A DNA stretch of 64,000 nt from Ceratorhiza oryzae-sativae (lineage: Eukaryota; Basidiomycota; Agaricomycetes; Cantharellales; Ceratobasidiaceae). The first letter of the stretch is position 1. Each line of letters starts with the position of its first letter. The position numbers and the translations under genes were made by a program. Below the pieces are notes generated by a model that ran no database searches, was not told the origin of the DNA, and saw only the letters and a list, made by a program, of their open reading frames with translations. This document shows, piece after piece, positions 1 to 11,856 of this stretch. The stretch spans positions 434,001 to 498,000 of the forward strand of contig JARWMV010000003.1 in NCBI GenBank assembly GCA_030998015.1, read 5' to 3'.

Positions 1-259
1 TTACGGTATGTGGATACGTTCAAGCGATGATTTCCAGGTGGTGGGCTCGCCGACCTGCAAGGGGTGCGGGAAAGCACAAGAGACCGTGACGCATGCCTTA
101 CTCCGGTGCCCACGATTTGAGAGCGCTAGGCGAGGGGTTGTGGTCTCAAGGGGGCGAGAGTTCCTCGATATTTCTTTTCTTTTCTCTAATAAAGACCCTT
201 TTCCCGTTGTCATCGATTTCATTCAAAGCACGCATCGTTTCTTGGACCTAATTAGATAA
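1..259 (+). pseudogene. C-terminal remnant of a LINE-type (non-LTR) retrotransposon
   Basis: The open frame entering from the left edge reads a zinc-binding tail: C-x2-C (CKGC), then ETVTHALLRCPRF, ending at a stop at 257-259. The spacing C-x2-C-x8-H-x4-C followed by P-x-F-x-x-x-R is what I know from the C-terminal zinc finger (zf-RVT) after the reverse transcriptase and RNase H of fungal and animal LINE elements. No reverse transcriptase is visible because the window begins here. A short hydrophobic tail (FPVVIDFIQSTHRFLDLI) follows the finger. No poly-A tail or TSD was found after the stop. It could also be the end of an intact element extending leftwards. Confidence 0.6.
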
Positions 260-462
260 CTACATATTCGTTCAGGTATAATCTTGTTGGAGCGGTCTTC
301 CGCGCTTTATTTAGCTGCCGTGTGATATGTATTCTTTCTCCCTTTCTCTTTGCCTTCGCTCTGTTGACTCTTCTCGCCTCCCCGTACGATGTAGTGTCGA
401 AATATGAGGCCCGGCCACGAACGACAATAAAATATAGGATTATAAAAGCGATGATTTGGCTC

Positions 463-1719
463 TTAGCCCTTCACCGCATATATGATATACATCTTGGTCA
501 TTACACAGTTCTCATGGTGCTTCGCGTCCTCAATCGCGCCATCGATCAACTGTTTCGCCTCTTCGTCTGAGAGCCCGCTGTCTTTCATAAAACCGTATAT
601 CTCTGCCATAGATAAGGTCACCAGATGTCGCAGGTATGGCACCACGGCAGGGTCAACCATATCCATACACGTATAGTCATCATGCGGATAGAGAGGTTGG
701 ATGTATACATGAGACTGTATATCTCTGAATGCCTTTTGACCTTTACACCAGAGTTCCGAAGTAGGGGCCAGCCATTGAGGTAACTTGTCGCATGTATCTG
801 GGTCAACGCCGAAGGTAGCTATATACTGTCGGATGGTATCGTAATATCTGAATAGACGGGTATCTGTACGATGGGAAGGATTCGCAGGATTGTTGGGATC
901 CCAAATGCCTATGCTGTAGTCGCATACTTGAATCATCCCTCCCGGACGAAGCACGCGATAAACTTCACGAAGCAACTTTCGGTAGTCTTTCACCTACACA
1001 AGCTCAGTACAAGACGATATAGTGATGCTTGATTATGCCTCTTACTGTATCCACTATCGAATTGAGAAAGACTATGTCTTGCGATTCGTCCTGGAGCAGC
1101 AAGCCTTCTGTGAAATCATATACTTCAAAGACAATGTTGTGGCGTGGCACATGGGGGATTATTGGTACGACATCCAGGCTGCGAAACTGGACATGCGGAA
1201 ATTCGTTGGCCATCGCCTGGATCCTTGAATCAATTCGGGTAGGGTGTGGCATTACTCAACCTGAGCGAATCAGTTTAAACGGCTAGTGCTTACCATGTCC
1301 CCACCTTTGTTCCCAACTCGAGTACTTGCGGTTTTCTGCCCTCTGTGGGGGCGAGAAAGTCTTTTACGGGACCCTTGTAGTGGCCATGAAATACAGACTT
1401 GAGTACAATATATCGTAAGACATGTCTCCGAATATTATCAGGAGGGATCCACTTGACGACATTCTTGCTGGCAGCCTGCTGGCGGCCATGGTGTACAACG
1501 AAGTACCCTATGCTCACGAGTGCATCAGATATTGCGAAGTTTCAGACTATCTGATCTAGCTTTTATACCTGGTAATTCATCGGAAAGAATCGTCGTTCCT
1601 GATGTCCAGGAGTCTGCCTCGGAGGGAAAGGAAGATGGTGCATACTCCGACTGTGGACTAGGAATGACATGGTAGACGGTCGCATTTGTATCCTCGTCAA
1701 AGTAAGAAAAGACACCCAT
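463..1719 (-). CDS. SAM-dependent methyltransferase, LaeA/UMTA-like, copy 1
   Basis: Four exons on the minus strand (1719-1569, 1507-1294, 1223-1046, 993-463) join in frame to 357 residues. Introns are 46-70 nt with GT..AG ends. The start MGVFSYFDEDT matches the start of the paralogue at 54.7 kb (MGVFAYYDPDT), which fixes the ATG. Domains: an N-terminal acidic low-complexity part; HHGRQQAASKNV; motif I LELGTKVGTW; then SLDVVPI; post-I QDIVFLNSI; and the LLREVYRVLRPGG motif typical of class I methyltransferases of the LaeA/UMTA group. The central glycine of the GxGxG loop is replaced (GTKVG), also in the paralogue (GTRTG). The substrate is unknown; relatives act on small molecules or regulate secondary metabolism. 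No frame break is seen in this copy. Confidence 0.8.
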
Positions 1720-3339
1720 CCCGTCGCTCAACTGAGGGTGCAAGTCTGGGTTGTGGGTTCTACAGGCAGAGGAATAACAACGGAATGAGACACCAATTAG
1801 GTAATGGGAGGGATGTCCGCAATCCGAATGCAGGCTGTCGACACGTGTCCTATTGAACAAGATAACGGACCTCCGCTGGCACATCGTTATCGTTGAGTTG
1901 TCCGTGCCTTTGTCAGTGCTATTGGAGCCGAGCAAGGTGATATCTGTGCTCAGGAGGAAATGCATACATAACTCGCTTCGGCTGCCGATCCCTCATTGCA
2001 ACTCAGCAGCCCGTCTTGTCGCGGTGAATATCGCATCTATGGGGTCGACTGCACACGCCGTCGTTGCTTTGTGGATCAGTTAACAGTCGCTCAACTTGGC
2101 GTTTGGAAAGGTGAGCTCGTTTGAGTGACAAAGTCGCACATTAGAGTGCAGGAACCTCGTCAGGTAAGTTAAAGTAGACGACAAGCAAAGTCATCAAACG
2201 CCAGCCAGGGTGGGAATCAAGGGTATTCTTGTGGGCGATTTGGGGAGAAAAACGCATGTAACTCCCAAACAGCATCAAATATGGACACACGGTGTGCAGC
2301 ATTTTGTAGATAATTTATAACAGAATTTTATTACCATACAATAGTCACTCTATCTAGCACACGCAGAGGCGAGTTTCCAAAATACGGCCTGAGGGGGGGG
2401 GGTGACAGCTGCTTGACAGCCAGCAGCGGGACCAACCAGCCACAGGTACCTGGGGTCCTGATCACAATAACGTGGGCCGGTGAGTCATCAGTAGATGGAC
2501 TTGTTGGGTATGGCACTTTGTCTGAGATGCCACAATTGAGCTGTCTGGTACATACTGCATATATTGATACATCCTTCCATGTCTCTGCAGAATTGTCCTA
2601 TGTTTTCCTGCACATTACCCAGGAGTCCCTTGTGACTTGAATTCCACATGGACTCACTTGTTTGACATCTTAGAAGGGGACTGTGTACTTAGCATATACA
2701 GTGAAAATACAACTGATTTACCTCTCATATGTGCCCCCCTCTTTTCCATTCTCTTGCAATTGGTGTATGCAGCCCAGTACATTTGTTTAAAATGCCACAA
2801 AATAAAAACTCTGCCCTTTGGCAGTCACAGAACTTTGTGTCAAGACAGGTTAGTAGTGGTGTATTGCTCTTAATGTATATCAATAATGTTAAGCTCAAAT
2901 AGGGAGTGCAGCAAAGAGCTGAGCAAGACTTCAGATCTGACTTAGGGGGAGATGCCTCAGCCACTTCATCAAGCAAACTTGGATTAGATGATGAGACATC
3001 AATCAAGCATAGAGCCATGTCATTGAACAAAAAAATAGAAAACCTCAAATATCTTGCAATTAACACATCACCAGAAGACAGTATCACACTAGAGGACCCC
3101 CCCCCTCAATGACAAGGAAGACCCAATAGATGACCAAAAAAACCCCAGCCTCACAGAGCCAGAGGGGGATGAGGCATCAGCCCTTCCTCCTGTAGACACC
3201 CAAGAGTCTTGGGATGATAATAATCTAGCTGGCACTAGTGAGTTAATCATTGTCTTCAATATAAATTTGAATTGACTCACTCCCATCTAGGAGAACAAAC
3301 AAATTGGAAACTGATTCCCCAGAATGAAGCTAAAGTGAT
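1720..3339. other. Upstream region and left edge of the transposon block; no supported gene
   Basis: 1720-2390 is ordinary-composition DNA upstream of the methyltransferase. From about 2390 (a run of ten G) the sequence becomes AT-richer with few CpG, the style of the transposon block. Small ORFs (for example 2906-3112, acidic and Ser-rich) have no recognisable domain and no paralogue here. I treat this stretch as transposon-derived or non-coding. Confidence 0.4.
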
Positions 3340-3615
3340 GGTGTGACAACCTGGTGTGACAACAGACTTTGTTCTACTATTTTTCATATTTTTTCCTTTT
3401 CTTTTCTGTATAGTTGATCAGTCACATGACTCAAGGAACATTCTGGAATCTTTGTAAGATGCTGATGCATCATCATTTGATATCCACTTGACAATTGTTG
3501 TTTGTGACCATCTGGATAAGGCTGTACATCTGTGAATATATAAGGAGGGTCAAGTTCAAGGGAGCTCCCCAAGAACTTGGCCTCCTGTCATGAGCAGTAA
3601 CAGGTTCTCCCTTAG
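3340..3615 (+). repeat. Probable solo LTR of a fourth family (LTR-5), approximate ends
   Basis: A TATA element (AATATATAAGG near 3535) is followed by GGTCAAGTTC, the palindrome GGGAGCTCCC, and GAACTTGGCC. This is the same promoter-plus-hairpin arrangement as in the LTR-1 and LTR-3 families. Upstream text (CACATGACTC, ATTCTGGAAT) also echoes the LTR-1/LTR-2 U3. The ends and TSD could not be fixed. Confidence 0.45.
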
Positions 3616-4711
3616 GCTGAACATTAGGTCTTGACAGATGGTTAATGCACTTGATAAAATAATTCAATCATCATTACATGGGCATGGACCACAGCATGTA
3701 TCTACACTTGGTGTCACAATGTTACAGGTCAGGGTACACTTGAATATCTAGAGCTTAAGAAAATGTAGATATGTTAGTATACTCTAATCATACTCAATAC
3801 TTCTTAGACTAGAGTAAGAAGGCTCAAAGTAGTTGTAATGCAATCAAGTAACACTCAAGGTAGTCTTAATCTTTCACAGTGTAAACTGACTAATTTATAG
3901 GTATAAAGAGCAAGACTACTATGGTCAGGTTCCCTTAGATATCTTAAATGTAGTTCAGCCCTAGTCGCTTGGACTAACTGATACTAATCTTAATACTAAA
4001 CTTAAGTGATAGCTTATAGGATAGATGGTGGGCTGCCTAATGCATGTACTTCCTCAGCTACAGGTACTTAGATTTCCTCTAATAGCTGGTACTTAATGTC
4101 ATGCTCAATCAGGCAATATTGTACACTTATATATCTCTGTATATAAGATACAATGAATCAGACAGTATATAACTAATATGGTACTTTATTCCTCAGTACT
4201 AGTTATATAAGAAATCACACACAGACAAGAGAAATAGAAAGAGAAAAGAAACCAATAACCAGTCTGGGTTGAGTAGAGGAGGGAAGGTGGTCTGGAAGGG
4301 CCTCAGAGGAGGTCCTTTTATACCCTGAGGAGGGCATTCCAGAGCCAAATAGATGCATGCATGCCAGTGCAATCATCAAAAGAGGGTACTGCTATACTTG
4401 GGGTACACCCTAGCCCAGTATAGGATAAAAGAGTAAAGACAGGGTGTGGATCGAAGGCATTGATGCATCTGAGACCTGCTATTGGCTTGTAGATCATATT
4501 ATCATAGTATATACATGTAATGAATGGAGGCTACATCTCAGTGAGTCATAAGGTGAGTCAGAGAAGCTTCTGGATCAATTTGGAAAGCTCTCCTGACTCA
4601 CTGGAGTCATTAGATCTTGATTGATGGTCCAGTAAGATTCTAATGATCTTCGGACTGTTCCGGTGTGAGGATCTGGTGGATCGCGACAATCTTCAGGCAG
4701 CAGATACCACC
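3616..4711. other. Transposon-like AT-rich DNA without a supported gene
   Basis: No ORF above about 60 codons has a recognisable domain. The stretch contains TATA-like and poly-purine patches and a degenerate CpG-poor text similar to the neighbouring elements, so it is probably a decayed element or LTR. Nothing more can be assigned. Confidence 0.35.
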
Positions 4712-5230
4712 TGTCATGACCTAGACCATGACACAGATTTTATTATGATTTTCATAGATTTTATAAATCTCTCTTTTTCATATTTTTGGACAAGTCCTGT
4801 TTAATCAGATATATGCATAGAATTACTTACATGATCACATGACCTTGTTGTTGTTTACGTTCTGTTTGTACCTTCTGGAATATTCTGTTACATGGCACCA
4901 TTCTTACATTGTATGATAGTTGTCTTGCACCATATGTGTATTTGATATAGCTCATCATATGAATATATAAGGGAGAGTCTGAGAGCCTTAAGCCTCAGAA
5001 CTCGACCTCCTGTTGTATCCCCTCTACTACCTGTGTGACTCACAAGTCCATAGTCCCTGCCCAGTCCTCTTAAGGACAAGTGCACCTACTCCTACATCCT
5101 TGCGTCTCATCGCACCCTCACTGTGCGCCCTACCTTAGACGTTGTCAGTAAAGCCTCTGGCATCGCTGCCCATAGGCTTGTCATTGCCACTTAGGTGCTT
5201 GACGTTCCTGTTCAGGTCATAGCTCTGACA
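4712..5230 (+). repeat. Solo LTR, family LTR-2, with TSD CCACC
   Basis: Begins TGTCATGACCTAGACC, ends TAGCTCTGACA, and is flanked on both sides by CCACC (4707-4711 and 5231-5235). A TATA box (TATATAAGGG) near 4974 is followed by TCTGAG-AGCCTTAAGC-CTCAGA and AGAACTCGACCTCC, the putative self-primer. 519 bp, no internal genes. The same family recurs at 13881, 23629, 24215, 25348 and as the LTRs of element C. Confidence 0.85.
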
Positions 5231-5816
5231 CCACCAAAGATTAGCTATCGATAGAGCATAAGATTGCTTTGATAGTGTAAGTGGTTGCCAAGATATGAGC
5301 AGTGTGATGTTGTAATCAAAATCTCCTGATAAGAGGAAATATTGCAACCTCTGTATCTCTCTGAGATCTTATTGTAAAAACTTAATAAAATATGCGTTGG
5401 AGAGCGGGAACTTTGTACTATTTAATGGAACAGAAAATAGTACAATTTGGAGTGCATACAAATTCAAGTATTTCACAAATTAATTACAGAGGCATCACTT
5501 GAGGTTGGCAGAGCAGACTAAATTAATAGAAAAATGTTAGTGATCCATAACACACAACCTCTGAAAGCAGTTGTCAGACTTTGCTTTACAAGTGGCTAAT
5601 GCCCTTAATGGATATGGACTATGTCCTGGCTACTGCTGATGCATGGCTTGTGTTGGCTTGATGCCCTGTGTGTGTCTACCATCTTGTGGCTTGACACCAT
5701 ATGCACTTATGTGCTTGTGGCTGATGGACACCTGTCACTGAGTAAGCAACTGTGGACAGCAGCTAAGTCAGGTGCTTAGGGCTGGGGCTTGCAACATGGC
5801 CTTGACTCAAGGCCCT
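5231..5816. other. Flank of element A, probably part of an older element
   Basis: No gene seen. It ends with GCCCT, the left TSD of element A, so the sequence continued at 14494 before A inserted. Short phrases (CTTGTGGCTTGAC, GAGTAAGCAA) resemble the LTR-4 text at 14494-14911, so this may be the rest of that LTR. Confidence 0.35.
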
Positions 5817-6192
5817 TGTCATGAACTGACACACATATATCCACTCTATAATATTTCCTTGATTTATTACATTTTATGAGATCATCTTCAGAACATACTT
5901 GCCTTTTATGGTATATCTGTGTCATGTGATTCAGGGGATGTTCCAGGCTGATAACCAAGATGTATTTCAACTCCAATGTGAAATTCCACAGTTCCACAGT
6001 TGCTTCTACTGCTGCTATCTCTTATCAGTTGTGACCCACTGTACAGACTTGTTTGTTATGATGTGGCTTGTACTATGTATATAAACTGGGTCAAGTTCGC
6101 AGAGGACTCCTCAAGAACTTGACCTCTTGTCAAATATAAGTTCTTTCCTTTTCTTACTATTTTCTTTGTCACCTGACTTGTCATCGTTGACA
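5817..6192 (+). repeat. 5' LTR of element A (LTR-1)
   Basis: 376 bp from TGTCATGAACTGACAC to CATCGTTGACA. It differs from the 3' LTR (13586 onward) largely at former CpG positions, with TG or CA in the two copies. It holds the TATA box and the primer palindrome described separately. Confidence 0.92.
6078..6125 (+). promoter_or_regulatory. LTR promoter TATA box and 5'-end hairpin/self-primer
   Basis: TATATAAA at 6078-6085. At 6089-6124 follows GGTCAAGTTC, then GAGGACTCCTC inside the loop, then GAACTTGACC: a 10-bp stem with a second inner stem. The 3' arm with flank, TCAAGAACTTGACCT (6111-6125), lies 33 nt from the TATA start, where a transcript 5' end is expected. It is complementary to the bases just inside the LTR boundary. 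The start site itself is inferred from spacing. Confidence 0.65.
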
Positions 6193-6194
6193 TC

Positions 6195-6209
6195 AGGTCA
6201 AGTTCTTGT
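6195..6209 (+). other. Primer-binding site of element A (self-priming type)
   Basis: Two bases after the LTR end the sequence reads AGGTCAAGTTCTTG, complementary in 14 of 15 positions to 6111-6125 in the same LTR. It does not begin with the TGG expected when a tRNA 3' CCA is the primer. The same site, with 15/15 complementarity, is in element B. Confidence 0.7.
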
Positions 6210-6506
6210 CAATTGTAAGTCTCAGTGTTGTCTGGGATACATCTTGAATGCCATTGGTGTCGTCTCAAGATAACTCTCGGTTGCCTTCCCCAATCCCACT
6301 CCACCTATCCACAGCCATGAGACATTGTTGCCCTATATGTGCCCCTGTGAAACCTTGCATACCTATATCAGTTGAAGTGCTACCAGTCTTCACAAGACAT
6401 GGCTGCTCGCTGACCAAAGGTTGGGTCCCTCACACATTGTAACAAGCTTTGGTTCTCTAATCTCTTTCATCGACAAGAGGTGGGGTCGCTCATTGCCCTT
6501 AAGTAG

Positions 6507-7513
6507 TTGAGCAACGGAGGTCACCTTCCTATTCCAATAGACTTGGGAAAGGGTCTATTTTTCTTTTTTATCTTGCTCTTGCTCAAGTACATCTCTGACA
6601 GAACGCATGGCCCTCAAGTGGCACAACCTTTCACAGAAGACCAGCGCTGCTGTTTGTGTGGGTGGTTCGGACACCTGTCCATCCATTGCTTCACCCTCAA
6701 TTTGGTTGAAGATATCCTTGAAGAGGCTGGGCACATCAACTTTAACTGAGTAATAATTGTCAAAGTCTGCCCCCAGAAAGTCAGACAAGCCCAACAAGCC
6801 TTCGTTACCAAGCTGGGTGCCCCTGAGTGCAAAATTTGCCACCGAGCAAATGGAGCCACCTGCCCTGCGTGCTGCCCCTACTGTCCTAAAAAGGACAAAT
6901 TTTTATACTACTACACCATCCCCTGCAACCAGCTATAAGCTGGAGAACCTTGGCCAACAACTTCTTTGTCACCTGTTAAACACCATCAAAAACTTCCAAG
7001 ACAGGTATCATTATTACTGAAATAAGTACAAAGAAACTTGCAAAAAACTCCATGAAGCCAAGGCCTGCTGTGCATACCTAACTGAGTGTTTGTGTGAACA
7101 TCAGGAGGACTATCTATCCCTCCTCCAAGACCATCTCAGACTAGAAGCAATAGTCCAAGAAACAACTGCACCCCACAAGTACGCCTTCCCCATCTTCTCA
7201 ACACCATCAGACCTCCCTCATCCTACATTTTTAAGTGGCATGGGCTTGCCAATTCAGGAAGAAGCACCCCTTCCAGCAGCCCAAGTCAATTCTCCCCAAG
7301 GAAGCCCTCCTGTGGGATCAAATTAAACTGAAAAAGGTGGAATGCCCATATTGTTGTCAGGACACCAAAAGTTGGGATTTGGACAACATGTGGTTGAGGT
7401 TTGGGGGAATCGAAAACTTCGAAATTTATAGACTTGTGCAAGGAACGGAAATCTTCTACTATCAAAATAACTCTCAATTTCCTGTACTCCCTTATCGTCT
7501 CTGTCACCTCTAG
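6507..7513 (+). pseudogene. Three overlapping leader ORFs upstream of gag (element A, decayed)
   Basis: Homologous to 22856-21850 of element B with the same relative frames: ORF-a at 6507, ORF-b (+1 frame) at about 6757, ORF-c (+1 again) at 7235-7513. ORF-a has a CCHC knuckle (CCLCGWFGHLSIHC) and a CKIC...CPYC cluster. ORF-b is a predicted coiled coil (QDYLSLL/HQEDYLSLLQDHLRLEA style). ORF-c has LEIYRLV-like and VLPYRL motifs. In A, ORF-a stops early at 6747 and ORF-b has an in-frame TGA at about 7018. The function is unknown. The leader is about 1 kb long, unusual for a Ty3/gypsy element. Confidence 0.6.
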
Positions 7514-7536
7514 AATCCATCTAAGTCCATTCTGAA

Positions 7537-8927
7537 ATGGCATTGCCAACTCCTGCCCCTGCTTGGGCAAATATGTCTGACGGAGATAAAGTGGTCTACA
7601 TGCTTCAGTCAATGGATGAACTGCAAGAACAAACCAACAACCTCCAAAATGATATTGGGGATGTTGAACATAACAACAAAACCTACACAGACTTGCTCAA
7701 GGCAAAACTCACAACTAACCAAGCAAAGATAGACGCCGATGTGGCTGGGCTGGCCACCAATGTTAACAACCTAGTTGGCATGTTAGCAATCCTTCAAACC
7801 ACCATCACACACATCGAAGCACAAATCCACACCTCCTTGGGCGGCACCAGCGTTGCCCAAGTACAACCTTCCTCAAGCACAGCTCAGCCACAACCAGCAG
7901 CTGCCACTTCCTCTAGTGGATCAACTGCAAAAGTTAAGATGGCTGCTCCCAAAAATTTGATGGCACCAAGTGTGAAGATGCCATCTCATTCAGGATTGCA
8001 TGTGTGTGATATATCAATACAAATATGAGTGGGCACTCTGCTGACCAGGTGGTTGCCTTCATTACATCCTACCTTGAAGGATCTGCTGCTGAATGGGTTA
8101 ACTCATACAAGGAATTCAAAATTTTAAACCCTGGAACTGCAATCCCATGGCTTCATGATGCCAACCTGTTTTGGCAGGAGTTTACTAACCATTATGGGGA
8201 CCTGAACCACACTGAAAATAACCACGATAAGTGGCAGAAACTGAAACAATCCAAGACGGTTCAGGATTACCTCACCCTATTCAATTTATATTCAACAGGG
8301 CTCAACTACAACGATGCAGCCATGCATGACCAGTTTTATGATGGTCTATCATCAGATGTAAGAGACAGCATGGTGGCCCAAAACTATGACCCCCGCACCA
8401 AAACCTTTGCCCAGCTCACTCAGCGAGCCCTGGAAATTGACTGCCACCTCATTTCATTTGGTAGCAAAAGGACATCCCATGGGGGTAACAAGTCCAACAG
8501 CAACAATGCCTTGTCCAGCAGGCCAACAACTATCTCCCAAAGCAATCCCCAAAAAGAAAAATTCAAGAATGGGGAGTGGATATACAAGATCAAGGACAGC
8601 AGGGCGGTCAAGGGCCAAATTGTGGCCATCAGGCCCAATGCCAAGGGCTTCACTGTTCCCACTGTTTGCTATGATGGTAGCAATTCCAATGTACAAGAAT
8701 CCTTCAAGGACATAAAGAAGGACAATCACCCACCAGCGGCCCCCAAGGCAAAGGATCCAGATGCAATGGACCTAGATAGTGCAGGAAAAGGGAAAGGAAC
8801 AAATACCTGCTATAACTGTGGAGGACATGGTCATATTGCCACCAAGTGCCCTTCAGCCAAGATGTCAGGTTACAAAGCAGTTGTGGAGGATGTAGAAACA
8901 ACTGATGATGAGTCGGTAAAAGAATGA
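7537..8927 (+). pseudogene. gag of element A (PEG10/Tf2-like capsid-nucleocapsid), frame-broken
   Basis: Starts MALPTPAPAWANMSDGDK. An N-terminal coiled coil (DELQEQTNNLQNDIGD) is followed by the retrotransposon gag core (HSADQVVAFI, EGSAAEWVNSY, LKQSKTVQDYL) and one CCHC knuckle (CYNCGGHGHIATKC) near the C-terminus. Gag would form the particle and bind RNA. A one-base loss in an A-run near 7960 and a stop near 8010 split it. It ends SVKE with its TGA overlapping the pol ATG (ATGA at 8924-8927). Confidence 0.85.
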
Positions 8928-11479
8928 GCTCAAACTGTGCCAGGGGGGCAGTCTTGGGCGCTATGTTACAAAATGCACAGATTGAGAATAAAAACATGGA
9001 AATGGAATGTATGTCATTAGGAAACCAATCACAACTTCAGTTTTTCTTTCATGCATTCCCAATGCACACAACCCCTGAACACAAGTCTGCATATAATATG
9101 AAAAAATTCAATGGATGGGCCATGATTGATTCAGGGGCCACATCAGTATTGATACATGAAGACCTTGTTAAACAATATCGTATCCCTACTGTCTCCCTAA
9201 AAACACCAAAAAAACTACAAGTAATCGATGGAAGGGAGATCAACTCAGGGACTGTGACCCACTATTGCACCTTTGAGTTGTGCATTCAGGAGCACCGAGA
9301 AATTCTCAGTGCTTACATTGTGAACGTTGGCAAAAATGATTTAGTCCTGGGCATGTCATGGCTCAAATTCCATAACCCTGACATTGATTGGGATGGAAAG
9401 GACATGAAGTTCAACTTGCCAATATGCTTGAAGCACTGCATCACAAAACCCTTACATGTGCACGCAAAAAAACCCAAGGAGCTCCAGTTGGACTCCTTAG
9501 ACTCCCTCCCAGCAAAATATAAAGAATTCCAGAAAATATTCACTGAAGAAGATGATGTCCAGCCATTACCACCCCATAGAAAGTGGGATATGGAGATAGA
9601 TTTAAAGCCAGACACCAAGCCAAGGCATGGCCCCATATATAGTGTGGGTGTCAAGGAAGATGCAGAATTGTGCAAAACCTTGGACTGCCAACTGAAAGCA
9701 GGGCATATTAGACCCTCAAGGTCACCAATGGCATCCCCTGTTATATTCATTAAAAAGAAGAATGGGAAGCTGCGCGTGTGCATTGACTACCGGCAGCTAA
9801 ATGAAATGACTGTCTCCAATGTGTACCCACTCCCATGTATCAATGATATTGTGGAGACTTTGTGTGGGGCAAAGATATTCACCAAGTTTGATCTAAAGTG
9901 GGGTTTCAACCTCATATGAATTCAGGAAGGAGACAAATGGAAGGCTGCTTTTAAGACCAAATATGGGCTGTACAAGCCCTTAGTCATGCAATTTGGCCAA
10001 AAGAGCGCACTGGGAACCTTCATGGCCATGATCCAGGAAGAGTTCCAAGACATTGAGGGCATTTATGTTGTAATCTATATGGACGACATATTAGGGTTCT
10101 CCAAAAACCAAGAAGAACATGATGAACACATCAAAGAAGTCTTGTGTTGTCTCCAAAAAGCTGGCCTATACTGCGCCCTGGAGAAATGTGTTTTTGATGT
10201 CACCAAAGTTGATTACCTGGGAATAGTAGTGACTCCCCAGGGAATTAAAGTAGACCCAACCAAGGTTGAAAAAGCCATTGAATGGCCAACCCCTACCAAC
10301 CCAACCAAAGTCCTGGAAGGTCTGGGGTTTGCAAACTGGTTAAGGCACTTCATAAAAGACTTTTCGAAAATCACAAAATGTCTTTATGAACTTGTCAAGA
10401 AGGACGTAAAATGGGAATGGACAGAAGAAAGGGATCAGGCATGGAACCTGCTGAAGCAGAAATTGAAAGAATCCCCCCTCCTAATTCAGCCAGAACCCAG
10501 CAAACCATTTATTCTGGAAACAGATGCCTCAGGCTATGCCACAGGTGCTGTATTATTGCAATATGGAGAAGATGGAATGCTTCACCCAATCTCCTACTAC
10601 TCCAAGGCAATGGTCCTGGCAGAAAGAAATTACGATATTTACAACAAGGAAATGTTGGCAATTATAAAAGCCCTCAAACACTGGCATCACTTACTAGAGG
10701 GGGCCAAACACCCAGTAAACATTGTTTGTGATCACAAAAATCTGGAATATTGGAAGACAAATCGGCCACTGAATGGCCAAGTCACACGATGGCGCAAGTT
10801 CTTGTCCAGATTCAAATTCAAGATTCTATACATTGAAGGGGCAAAGAACAGCCAGGCAGACATACTCTCTAGGCTGTCAAGGCACATCCCTAAAGAGGGG
10901 GGTGAGAGCCAAGCTCTGCTTGCACAAAACCAATTTTTGGAACTAAAATCATTGTGGCTACAAGCAATCACACCAGACCATGACCTGGAACAACTCATTA
11001 GGGACGCTATCCCAGGGGACGAGCACTTGTCAAAAGTGCTAAAAGCCCTAGACAACAATGAAAAGGTCAAAAATTGGGAATGGGATGAAGGACTTTTACA
11101 ATACAAGGGCCAAATCTATGTCCCAAATAACAAAGAACTTTGCAAAATGATCATTGAAAGCCATCATGACAACCCAGCTGCAGGACACCCAGGACAGTTC
11201 AGAACATATGAATTGTTAAACTGCAAATATACATGGTCATCAATGAAAAAATCAGTCAACGAATATGTCACACATTGCAAATCCTGTGTTAGGAACAAGC
11301 ACAGCAACCAGGTTCCCCCAGGGCTCCTAAACCCAATACCAGCACTGGAAAAACCTTGGGAGGAAATCACCTATGATCTGATCACTGGGCTACCCCTGTC
11401 AGAAGGGTTCAATGCTATATTTACAGTTGTTGACTGCCTGACAAAAATGGTCCACTTTATCCCATGCCAACCAGAAGCC

Positions 11480-11856
11480 TGTCGACAACGACAAGTCAGG
11501 CGACGAGGAAAATAGTAAGAGAAATAAAAGAACTTGTATTCGACGAGAGGTCAAGTTCTTGAGGAGTCCTCTGCAAACTTGACCTGGTTTATATACATAG
11601 TACGAGCCACATCATAACAAACAAGTCTGTACAGTGAGTCACGACAGATAAGAGATAGAAGCAGTAGAAGCAACTGCGGAACTGCGGAATTTCACATTGG
11701 AGTTGAAATACATCTTGGTTACCAGTCCGGAACATTCCATGAGTCACATGACACAGATATACCATAAAAGGCAAGTATGTTTTGAAGATGATCTCATAAA
11801 ATGTAGTAAATTGAGAAAATATTATAGAGTGGATATATGCGTGTCAGTTCGTGACA
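11480..11856 (-). repeat. Solo LTR-1 in integrase of A, TSD AAGCC
   Basis: 377 bp in reverse orientation, flanked by AAGCC at 11475-11479 and 11857-11861. Removing it with one TSD copy restores the same integrase reading as in element B ([13 protein letters not shown]). It keeps more CpG than the host element, so it is a later arrival. Confidence 0.92.

Noticed and set aside
2906..3112. Small acidic ORF as a gene
   Set aside because: No domain, no splice partners and transposon-like composition around it.
6193..6210. tRNA-type primer-binding site
   Set aside because: The sequence after the LTR does not start TGG and instead matches the LTR's own 5'-end region.
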